A stretch of 64,000 bases of DNA, taken from Eretmocerus hayati. Its lineage: Eukaryota; Arthropoda; Insecta; Hymenoptera; Aphelinidae. The stretch is taken from contig CM056744.1 in assembly GCA_029851415.1 (NCBI GenBank), forward strand, positions 121,614,838 through 121,678,837. Direction: 5' to 3'. Positions 34,601 through 46,600 of the stretch are shown piece by piece; the first letter of the stretch is position 1, and each line of letters begins with the position of its first letter. The notes under the pieces are model-generated. The model searched no databases and was not told the origin of the DNA. It saw nothing but the letters and a program-made list of their open reading frames with translations. The position numbers and the translations under genes were made by a program.

Positions 34601-37600
34601 AAATGGGGTGAACTTGCAAAATATCATCGTGGACACACAACATTTATTGAATGGCTGAAGGGTAAGTGATTCGATCATTTATTCAATTACTTGTTTTTAC
34701 TTGAATCGTTAGAGTTACGAGAACATTAACGTCGATAGTTTTGATGATCTGAATAGATTGAAGATTTAATGGAAACATTCCAAGATTTTGTCCGGGGCTT
34801 TGAAAACAAAGAGATAAGAAATAAAAATTTGGAAATTTTTACGGGATTTTGAAAAAATGAAAATATAAAAAATCGATTTTTTTTCGAAAAATTTTCCCGA
34901 AAATTTTCGGAATTTCCCACTCTGGGACATATCATGAGCTTGAGTTCATTCTCATTAGTTTCAGCAGAAGAGACGCTCAAACATAGGCGCTCTCGCCCGA
35001 AGCCGCAGTTTCCCCCTAAATAGCCTCACAGACACACACGCATCGAGAAACGACAACGTCACGCCGAAAAAGAGCGGGGATACATAATGATGCGCGCTCT
35101 CTCAACGGCGCTCAGTCATCCTCTGGAGCCCGTCGCGATCATACGTACTCTATGGAGGTGGGCAATCATAAGAAGAGTCGAATAAAATGGAATGAGCTTG
35201 CAGAATATCATCGTGGACATCAACATCTATAGAACGTCTGAAGGGTGAGTAATTCTATCATTTATTTAATTACTCGTTTTTCGTTGAATCATTAGAGTTA
35301 TGAAAACATAAACGTCAAGAATTTTTACTGATTCAAATAGATTGAAGATATACTGGAAAAATTTCAAGGTTCCTCCGAAGCTCCGAAAACAAAAATATAA
35401 AGAATCAAAATTCGAAATTTTTACGGGATTTTAAAAAAACAAAAATAAAAAAAATTATTTTTTTTTTTCAAAAATTTTCCCAAAAATTTCCAAAATTTCC
35501 CACTCTGAGGCATAAGCTGAACTTGCCTTAATTCTTATCAGTTTCAGTTAGAGAAACGCTCAGGCATTCGCGCTCTCTACAGAAGCCGCATTCTCCCCCT
35601 CCCCGCCTTCACAGACACAGACGCGCGCTGATCGTGTCATGACACCAAGAGAGGAGAAGGGATACTGAGTGATGCGCGCTCTCTCAACGGCCCGCAGTCA
35701 TCCTCTGGAGCCCGTCGCGAACACACGTACTCTATGCGGTTGGGCAATCATAAGAAGAGTCAACGGAAAATGAGGTGAACTTGCAAAATATCATCGTGGA
35801 CACACAACATTTTTTGAATGGCTGAAGGGTGAGTAATTCGATCATTTATTCAATTAATTGTTTTGACTTGAATCGTTAGAGTTACGAGAACATAAACGTC
35901 GAAAGTTTTGATGATCTGAATAGATGAAAGATTTAATGGAAACATTCCAAGATTTTGTCCGGGGCTTCAAAAACGAGATAAGAAATAAAAATTTGGAAAT
36001 TTTTACGGGATTTTGAAAAAATAAAAATATAAAAAATCGATTTTTTTTCGAAAAATATTCCCGAAAATTTTCGGAATTTCCCACTCTGGGACATATCATG
36101 AGCTTGAGTTCATTCTCATTAGTTTCAGCAGAAGAGACGCTCAAACATAGGCGCTCTCGACCGAAGCCGCAGTTTCCCCCTAAATAGCTTCACAGACACA
36201 CACGCATCGAGAAACGACAACGTCACACCGAAAAAGAGCGGGGATACATAATGATGCGCGCTCTCTCAACGGCGCTCAGTCATCCTCTGGAGCCCGTCGC
36301 GATCACACGTACTCTATGGAGGTGGGCAATCGTAAGAAGAGTCGAATAAAATGGAATGAGCTTGCAGAATATCATCGTGGACATCAACATCTATAGAACG
36401 TCTGAAGGGTGAGTAATTCTATCATTTATTTAATTACTCGTTTTCCGTTGAATCATTAGAGTTATGAAAACATAAACGTCAAGAATTTTTACTGATTCAA
36501 ATAGATTGAAGATATACTGAAAAAATTTCAAGGTTTTGTCCGAAGCTCCGAAAACAAAAATATAAAAAATAAAAATTCGAAATTTTTACGAGATTTTAAA
36601 AAACCAAAAATAAAAAAAATTATTTTTTTTTTCAAAAAATTTCCCAAAAATTTCCAAAATTTCCCACTCTGAGGCATAAGCTGAACTTGCCTTGATTCTT
36701 ATCAGTTTCAGTTAGAGAAACGCTCAGGCATTCGCGCTCTCTACAGAAGCCGCATTCTCCCCCTCCCCGCCTTCACAGACACAGACGCGCGCCGATCATG
36801 TCATGACACCAAGAGAGGAGAGGGGATACTGAGTGATGCGCGCTCTCTCAACGGCCCGCAGTCATCCTCTGGAGCCCGTCGCGAACACACGTACTCTATG
36901 CGGTTGGGCAATCATAAGAAGAGTCAACGGAAAATGAAGTGAACTTGCAAAATATCATCGTGGACACACAACATTTATTGAATGGCTGAAGGGTGAGTCA
37001 TTCGATCATTAATTCAATTACTCGTTTTTCCTCGAATAGTTAGGGCTTCGAAAACGAAAATAAAAGAAATAAAAATTCGAAATTTTTACGGGATTTCAAA
37101 AGAACGAAAATATAAAAAATTGTTTTTTGTTCGGAAAATGTTCCCAAAAATTTGCGAAATTTTCCACTCTGAGAAAATTCCTGAACTTGCCTTTATTCTA
37201 ATCAGTTCCAGTGGAAAAGACGCATAAGCATACGTGCTCTCTCCCGGAGCCACAGTTCTCCCCTCGCTGCCTGCACAGACACACATAAGCGACGAGTAAG
37301 ATCAAACAACATTTCAACAGAAAAAGAGAAGACAATTAGTGATACGCGCTCTCTCAGCAGCCCACAGTATAGCCCTTTGCACGGTCACGAACATTCGTAC
37401 GCCAAAGAGAAAATCAAATCCAAGAAAATCCTATGTGGATATATAAGAAGAACTTATAAAATACCATCGTTAACATTGACCTCTACTACACAATAATGAA
37501 AAGGTAAGTAATATCTATCAAAACATCATTTCCCATGTTCTCTAAAATTGATAATAGAACCAAACATCAAAATACAAACCTTTTCCGTAATTTTATAAAA

Positions 37601-40600
37601 TCATGTACATGATAGATAAAAATTCAATTTTTTTCCGAAATAAAATCGAGAAGTGAATTAGATTTCCATAGTCCCAATCGAAACTGATGAGTTACCTCCA
37701 AAGACAGAATTTCCGGGCTCTACGATTCCAATTATTAAGTTTTTCCACAATAGAGATATCTTGTAATATCACGAAATTCAGTTGAATTGACAACTCATCC
37801 ATTAAATTGACCCCAATGAGGAGTTCAGTTTCATATCAAGGTCTATCATCCCACAGGCATCCAGATATCAAATGTGAGAATCACCCAGTGGAGGATTTAC
37901 AAAAAGTTTTCAACTCAACGTGTTACAACCGTTCCAGAAAGATCAACAAAATCAAAATTACAGTCAGATGGCATGGATCCAAGCACAAGAGAATGACAAA
38001 AATCAAATAAAACAAGGGAATCCATAACACCTCTGGAATCGAATCAACTTCCGAAGACATCAAATGTGAGTTTCATGTATCAACCCGTGTGACTCCTTAT
38101 TGTAAAATATGTATAGAATTTTAATTAGATATAGATCTATGGAAATTTTTCGAATATCATGATTCTATGAAATCGTCGTCGGAACATTAGATTCATTAGT
38201 TTTTCAAAGAACGTAAGCACATAATAGCCTTTATTTCTTTACTAAATTGGTATGCATGGTATCTCACAAATGTATCCTTGATCTTACAATTTCATTTGAG
38301 GCTAATTTTGATTACAAAAAAAATCAAATCATCTTCGTCACACATCTCAACAAATGATTCCCAACAATACACATCACTTACATATCCAAGTGCAATCGAA
38401 TACATTTACAAGTTGTAACAGGACTGTATGATGCCATGGCTCACATAGAGATCGAGACTATCATCTCTGAGATCGACATACTACAATCTCCTGTTGCCAA
38501 GCTGCTGTAAATGTAGGGTATTCTTCCAAAAAAACAACACAACACACTTACACCACTCTTCGGAAACATGTTGTTGGATTTCCTCTGATCTGAGCGCCGC
38601 TTTGGTCCCGACACTGGTAAACCAAATCGACGGGTGAGTCTCATATGATCATGTCTCCTTCAACCTCTGTGATGGAGAGTTACATTTACACTGAAACGAT
38701 ATACACGGACCGATTCACACTCAATTTCACTCCATATCACACAACGACGATGATAGATCGATATTTTTGTTCATTTCAATAAAATCTTCCGCAAATATCA
38801 CCAGTGGTTATAAAAATATAGATCAAGGTATTGTTAAAATTAGTGCGTTCCTAGAATCGTATATCAAATATCCATAATTTCATTTATATATTCGTTTGTT
38901 ATCGAATATGATTGAGGATTATCATTGATCAATGTAGTGACTCCCATATGCGTTTCTCAATATTCAATCTTTTGTTATGACAATTCTCATTCAATTTGTA
39001 CGATGACTCAATTTTATCAACAAAACGGCAACAAACGATTCCCATACGATTGTATATCTCTCTATTATAAGTAATCAGGATGTAAGCATATAATTGTAAT
39101 AATGTATGATGAAACTTTTGTTTAGAATATCACGTTCCATACTCTATATGTGAATATGTTCAATATGGATTGTATCAATATCTGAATCTCCTGAAACTCG
39201 ATAAATAAAATCAAATGGTTGGGGAAATTGCCCCAACCATCCCCGTGTCGATTCATTTACTATAGAATAAGCATTCGAAAGAAGTACAACTCATTAAGCG
39301 ATATTTTCGTACAATCTTCAATTGTACATTCTTTCAATCTCGAGTTAAAACATATGCTATTCATTATGAAATTCATACGAATTTTCAAAGAGAGCATGAC
39401 TGACTTTTTTAATATATTGAAGAATTTTGAGTACTAATTCCTGCTCATCTTGAATCAATTTCAAATCATTGAGAGAAACATATATGAATCCACTATCACT
39501 TAACAAGATGAAATCATCGTCCCAATTTCATCAAAGAGTAAATGCATTCAAGTAACCTTCATTAACAGGATCCAATTCGAAACTTTGCTAATTACATATC
39601 GATTCAACTCATCCTCGTCATACTTACTCAAAACTACCACACCACACTTTTACGAGTTGCAACAGCACATGATGCCTTGGCTCATATGGGAGTTGGGTTT
39701 CTCATTCCCGAGTGCGACAGAGTGTGACTCCCTGTTGCCCAGCTATTGTAAAACAACAACACAATACTAACGCCACTCTTCGGAAGCATGTTGCTGGATT
39801 TCCTCTGATCTGAGCGCCGCTTTGGTCCCGACACTGGTAAACCAAATCGACGGGTGAGTCTCAACAGATCATGTCTCCTTCAACCTCTGTGATGAAGAGT
39901 TACATTTTCACTCTGAACATAAAACACTCCCCAGTTTCAACTCAATTTCACATCATAAACACAAAACGAGGATGATGAATATCGAGGTCATTCCATCCAA
40001 TCAAAGACTTCTCAAAAATTCAAATCTTGCGACGTAAATGCTCAATATGAAAACAAAGAACTTTCCTGATCAATGAACCCCAATAATCAATCTTAATGAC
40101 CGCGTTGCTAAAACCATCACAATGCATCAATTCAATTCTTCCCTCACGATTGCATCAAGCGAGTGATATTGGATTCATCTATAAAAGTCATTTTTAATAC
40201 TCTATACGATACCGTTCCGCAATGTCAATTATCTATCCCTAAATCTTATGAAAATTACTTAAATCTTAAACTGGTCCAGAGAATTCTCTCAACCACTCCC
40301 CAATAAGAATGACGCCCTCTAATGTAAACTTACAATCTTTAATTGAGTATTCTTTCAATCTCAAGTCAGAAAATATTCTAATCATCATTAAATTTCTACA
40401 AATTTCCAGAAAAAGCATAACTGAATTTTTGAATAGATTGGGAAATTTTAAAAACCGATTTCAACTCAGATTGAATCGAATTACGAATCATTTAGAGAAA
40501 TGAATATGAATCCACTATCACTTGACAAAATAAAGTCATTGTCCCAATTTCATCAAAAAGTACATACATTCACGTGATTTTTATCAACAGGATCCAATTC

Positions 40601-43600
40601 AAAGTTTTTCTGATGAGAAATATATTCAACTCATCCTCGTTATACTCACTCGAAAATACCACACCACACTTTTACGAGTTGCAACAGCACATGATGCCTT
40701 GGCTCATATGGGAGTTGGGTTTCTCATTCCCGAGTGCGACAGAGTGTGACTCCCTGTTGCCCAGCTATTGTAAAACAACAACACAATACTAACGCCACTC
40801 TTCAAAAGCATGTTGCTGGATTTCCTCTGATCTGAGCGCCGCTTTGGTCCCGACACTGGTAAACCAAATCGACGGGTGAGTCTCAACAGATCATGTCTCC
40901 TTCAACCTCTGTAATGAAGAGTTACATTTTCACTCTGAACATAAAACACTCCCCAGTTTCAACTCAATTTCACATCATAAACACAAAACGAGGATGATGA
41001 ATATCAAGGTCATTCCATCCAATCAAAGACTCCTCAAAAATTCAAATCTTGCGACGTAAATGCTCAATATGAAAACAAAGAACTTTCCTGATGAATGAAT
41101 TCCCAATAATCAATCTTAATGACCGCGTAGCTAAAACCATCACAATGCATCAATTCAATTCTTCCCTCACGATTGCATCAAGCGAGTGATATTGGATTCA
41201 TCTATAAAAGTCATTTTTAATACTCTATACGATACCGTTCCGCAATGTCAATTATCTATCCCTAAATCTTATGAAAATTACTTAAATCTTAAACTGGTCC
41301 AGAGAATTCTCTCAACCACTCCCCAATAAGAATGACGCCCTCTAATGTAAACTTACAATCTTTAATTGAGTATTCTTTCAATCTCAAGTCAGAAAATATT
41401 CTAATCATCATTAAATTTCTACAAATTTCCAGAAAAAGCATAACTGAATTTTTGAATAGATTGGGAAATTTTAAAAACCGATTTCAACTCAGATTGAATC
41501 GAATTACGAATCATTTAGAGAAATGAATATGAATCCACTATCACTTGACAAAATAAAGTCATCGTCCCAATTTCATCAAAAAGTACATACATTCACGTGA
41601 TTTCTATCAACAGGATCCAATTCAAAGTTTTTCTGATGAGAAATATATTCAACTCATCCTCGTTATACTCACTCGAAAATACCACACCACACTTTTACGA
41701 GTTGCAACAGCACATGATGCCTTGGCTCATATGGGAGTTGGGTTTCTCATTCCCGAGTGCGACAGAGTGTGACTCCCTGTTGCCCAGCTATTGTAAAACA
41801 ACAACACAATACTAACGCCACTCTTCGGAAGCATGTTGCTGGATTTCCTCTGATCTGAGCGCCGCTTTGGTCCCGACACTGGTAAACCAAATCGACGGGT
41901 GAGTCTCAACAGATCATGTCTCCTTCAACCTCTGTGATGAAGAGTTACATTTTCACTCTGAACATAAAACACTCCCCAGTTTCAACTCAATTTCACATCA
42001 TAAACACAAAACGAGGATGATGAATATCGAGGTCATTCCATCCAATCAAAGACTTCTCAAAAATTCAAATCTTGCGACGTAAATGCTCAATATGAAAACA
42101 AAGAACTTTCCTGATCAATGAACCCCAATAATCAATCTTAATGACCGCGTAGCTAAAACCATCACAATGCATCAATTCAATTCTTCCCTCACGATTGCAT
42201 CAAGCGAGTGATATTGGATTCATCTATAAAAGTCATTTTTAATACTCTATACGATATCGTTCCGCAATGTCAATTATCTATCCCTAAATCTTATGAAAAT
42301 TACTTAAATCTTAAACTGGTCCAGAGAATTCTCTCAACCACTCCCCCATATGAAATGACGTCCTCTAATATCAGCATGCGAGATAGACGTGAACCGCTTC
42401 TCTTTTCATATTTTCATAAGTTCGAATTTCAAAAGAACGTTTAATTTCTCCTCCAAATAGAAATACATTTAAAAACTCCAAAGTATTACGTAGGTTCACA
42501 CTCGGTATGAGTAGAAATACGAAAATCGTCATCTTCAAAGTCAAATAAAAAATTCCTCGAATTTATTCAAAAAAGTTTCAAAAATTTGAAATCCATTCGT
42601 ATGTATCATATATTCAAAATCAACGAAATAACAACCTCTCGATCTTCAACATTCCATCACTTTGTCAGTACGATTCGACTTCATCGTCACTCTATCACTT
42701 ATTTCATTCGAAATCAACCAATACTCATGCGGATCGATCTATCTCTAACGAAAAATTAAAATGAAAACCATTAAATAAAGCTAACTCGAACACCAAAATT
42801 AATTCACATCTGAAAGTGAGGCGGCCTTGTCAACCGTAAAAAGTTACTCGGCTACCTTCGATGTTGAAAATGGCGGTGTCTCGAATTTTCTAATACGCTT
42901 CACTAAAATACGCCATAAAATGACTCCCAGCATGCACTTAATACGAAAATAGATAAACGAAACACATAAAAATCGATTGCTCCTAACCTTCGCCAACGGA
43001 TTCGGAAGCTTGGGCAGTGTTCGAAAGGGCTCCGTGAGACCGATCAGCGACCGTCTTCACGGCAAGAATTAGCAGCAAATCGAATATATAATATCAACGT
43101 ATAAATACATATAAACTGGATTGGAAATACATATAAAAAACTCAAAAATACGTCAAAAATACGTAAACGACACTCAAACACGTGTTCTATACATCGCGGA
43201 AAAATCTAGGGACATTTGACCTGGTCTAGGGACTTTTCGTGCCGTCAAGTTGGCAACACTGATTCGATTTTATGTTGGCAACCCTGATATAGGGATTCCG
43301 TGGGGGAATAGGCACCTTGTGTCTCTTAATATAATAATTTGAAGAAGGTGCAAGAATTTCACTCGAAAGTATTTTTTCAATCTATATTACTGAGGAGTCC
43401 GATGACAGAGTGCGCCCCCGTAAGCCCCTTTCAGAATGGATTCTTCTCACTCAAATAGCTAACATCTAAAGATTCTGTCTGACTAAATGCCAAGTCTGCC
43501 AGATTTTGGAAAGATGACAGAGTTACTGTGTGACATTTGAGAAGATGGCTTACCCGTGACCGAATTCTTTCTCGTCATATTCTCTGCAGAGCCAGTCATT

Positions 43601-46600
43601 GATATCGAACCTGTTGGCGGAGCGAGAATTTCTTCTTATTATTCTGGATTTAACTTCGAATCAATTAATTGAATATCAAAAAAACTTACCCGCTGAGTTC
43701 TTTCGGTTCATATCCTCGGCCGATGACGTTTGCCTTTTGTTGACTCGTAGATCCGGTATATTGAAGGGTACGCACATGTTGTCTATACTGTATTGATGTC
43801 GGAGTGGTCGATGTTTTTCAGGACTTGGTAATGACAAATTATCAAGTTTGAGCTTGTTCCTTTGGTTCCTGAAATAGTTTCCACTTGGAATATGCAGGGT
43901 GTTCCCAGAAAAATTATGAATAAGCCAATTTTATCAAGCAATTCGCCCAAATAATAGTAGTTCAGGCTACAGTCTCCTTATGAGAACAATGGATCAATTT
44001 ATGCAGAAAAACAGGTCAGGTCGAACTATCAAATAGCAAAAAGATTGTCTATTTTCCATGGCTATTATTTGGTGGAATTTCTTGATACAAATCATGTACT
44101 TCACTTTTCAATGACTAATATTGAGAGAACAATGCGATGATGAAAATACCTGTCTATGTGATTGAGCATATCTTGCAAAACTTCAATAAGATTCATGAAG
44201 TCATTCAATGTTAAACCAGGATTCACTGTTTGTGGGAGTAAGGATGGCATTACCCGTGTAGCCATCACATTCACCGATAGTCCATATTTTTTGTCACTCA
44301 GCATCAGCCTATATATGCCTGCAAGATGGATAAATGCAAGTTTGTGATTGGAGTGATTCGCCTAAGTTTGGAAACCCCGGAGGGATTTGTGTATGATCAT
44401 CTATCCCGCTGGTGCAAGCAATGTGACAAGTACTCTGTAAAAGTCAACCAGTGAAATTTACTGGAAAACTAGCCCAGATCCGTTCATTGAATGTCTCTGG
44501 ACTGTACATTTTGGTCTTATCGGATCTGTATTTGGTTCAAAAATTGTTGAAGAGCGGGTTGACCTATGATAATCTGTTCGAAATCTATCTCGCATCGAGA
44601 TCAACGCTGTAAGAGCGATTCGAGAGTTCAAGATCTTGATTTTTGGATAGGCTCTTCAGATAAATGAAGCTGGCGTAGAACTGGACATGAGTAACATCAA
44701 CGGCATTTGAAACTATTAATAATATCACTGACGACTCAGCACGATACATGTGCTTATATCTTTACGGATTATTACATCGGAATAATTGCCACCAAGTGCG
44801 GTCTTCTAGTTTCAGGAGGAGAAATACTGAAAATGTTATGCAAAAGCTTTTCACTTACCCACCACCCTGACGATTATCTCGGGCTCTTGGAGTTTGACTT
44901 CCCAAAGTAATGGCAACACTTCCTCCATGATCTGCTGCTTCTCTAGTCTGTCCAGTATACATGTGAGCGCCTTCATGAGGATGCGTTGGTCCGTGGTGCT
45001 CTTCTCGAAGGCTAGTTTTAGTTTTGGCAAAAGAGTCCTACGGATCGCCATGTCATCCAGGTAGTCCGTTACATTTGGCACAGCGACGAATGCAGCAGTC
45101 TAAAAATTATGTTATCCGGTTACAAAGATTTGTCAGATTCAGCGTGGTGAAGGGATCGGTCATTGATACAATGGTCACGGAGCTGGAGGAATTTGAAATG
45201 CAGTTTGCATGGGGTGTAAAACAGTCAATTGAATCACCTGTATCTGTATGGTATTGCTCTCGAACGAGTTATAGAGGATTTGGAGGACCTCACGGCAGAC
45301 CTCGTCGGTGCGCGTCTTTTCGATGACTATGTGCAAGTTTTCGAGAAGCACGACCGTGCCCTGAATCGAACGTGGTGCCGAGAACAGCGGCCTGAAGTTT
45401 GGCAGCAGAATATTCTCGTACTCCACGACGCTGCTGTTCTGGATTATGAACAGCATCGGCTGTAAAACCGCAGCAAACACCTCCTGCGAGCGAGTCTCGT
45501 GATGCAGATACGGCCAGATGTGTTGGTACCATAATTTCTGCCAACGGATGAACGATAATTGAGTTTTTCAGAGGCTTCCTATGGAATGTTTTTGACGTCC
45601 AACAATTAACACCTTAAAACTACCCCTTACCTCTTTGCAACCGATAAATCATACCATGTGTTTGGCCTGACATCGAGGATTGCATCGAAAAATTGCTTTG
45701 CGAAGGTAATAACTAATATATATATATATAGGTACTTACACGTGGGATGTAGGGCAGTACTTCTTTGAGAGTATTCTTGTAGAAGTGAGCTTTCTGGGTG
45801 GGATCTTTCATATTGATCACATCCAGAAACTGCAATGCATGCACCGACGGATCGCTGAAATTCACAAAATTTTTGAGTATAATTGTGCTACAAAATTTAC
45901 TTCGGAGGCACCTCGTCTAACCACATCTGTAAAGTTCCATATGATGATAGCCCAAGCGGAATCTCACCACTCAAAAATTCAATCATTTTCCTTCGTCGAA
46001 ATTTTGAAAAAAACGACCCCCAATAGAGGGTATTGGATGTTACCAACTGATTTTATGAGTCTATATTGATTTTTCATCGTATCATTCACTGAGAAATTTC
46101 AGATTCTGTGTCCATTTCATTTCTTGGATCGTCGCACAGGATGCACTTGCACAAAAGAGCGGCCTTGACAAAAACCCAACCTTCTGGCTTGGTCAAAGAG
46201 TTATATCTTTTTGCAAAGCATTTATTCTGCTTTCCCTGGATATTTTTTTTCTTGGGTCGAAAATCTCTTACCTCAACCAAAAAACCTTGTGCAATATTCA
46301 AAACATTAATAAGATGATGAAACAAATAAATTACTCGATGAAACAAACTTGTAAAACAATGCGCTACGAGCATAAATCCTTTGGGCATACCGGATCTGTT
46401 TGGAATGTTTCACAGGAAGGATGACGATAAACTGCTTCATCAACAATTTCAATGATGATTTGAGCTGTAGGAAATAACCCTAGCCTGATTATCATGCAAC
46501 AGCTATGAAACCTTTCAATGTTGCAGATCCAGAGATTCTGGTAGTACCTGTAGGATGAATGCGTGACGTGGATCGCAAAACGTAATTGTCGCTTGCGAAC

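Larger units (their letters stand above)
39250..42375. repeat. Tandem array B: ~1,023-bp unit, about three copies
   Basis: Landmarks recur at 1,022-1,023 bp (gacggGTGAGTCTC at 39851, 40873, 41896; atgacgccctctaatg at 40309, 41332 and a diverged form at 42355). The last two intervals are almost identical, so duplication is recent. A fourth, older copy of the core block lies at 38,500-38,690, outside the near-identical part. Confidence 0.9.
29640..43689 (-). other. SCYL2: SCYL2 intron 11 (14.05 kb), host of the tandem arrays
   Basis: Donor GTAAGT at 43689 and acceptor ggatttcag at 29640; both flanking exons are phase 1. All other SCYL2 introns here are under about 2 kb. It holds the 13-unit array, a candidate nested exon, the four-copy exon-like block and AT-rich spacers at 29.6-30.4 and 42.4-43.6 kb. 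Confidence 0.88.

Noticed and set aside
32943..36144. Repeated minus-strand frames reading MSVSSAETNENELK
   Set aside because: They occur only in some units, run through the AT-rich low-complexity part and lack splice or start support; they are by-products of the repeat.
30410..37510. CRISPR-like array
   Set aside because: Units are ~0.58 kb, diverged and eukaryotic-intronic with splice donors; no short repeat/spacer structure.
30410..37510. Spliced-leader RNA gene cluster (short exon, donor, tandem repetition)
   Set aside because: No consistent Sm-type site after the donors (only an aatttttactg-like run in some type II units), the exon-like part varies in sequence and length between units, and trans-splicing of leaders is not established in insects.
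38552..41878. The 62-nt blocks as constitutive SCYL2 exons
   Set aside because: Exons 11 and 12 join in frame without them, and inclusion at the main donor shifts the frame; at most they are alternative exons.
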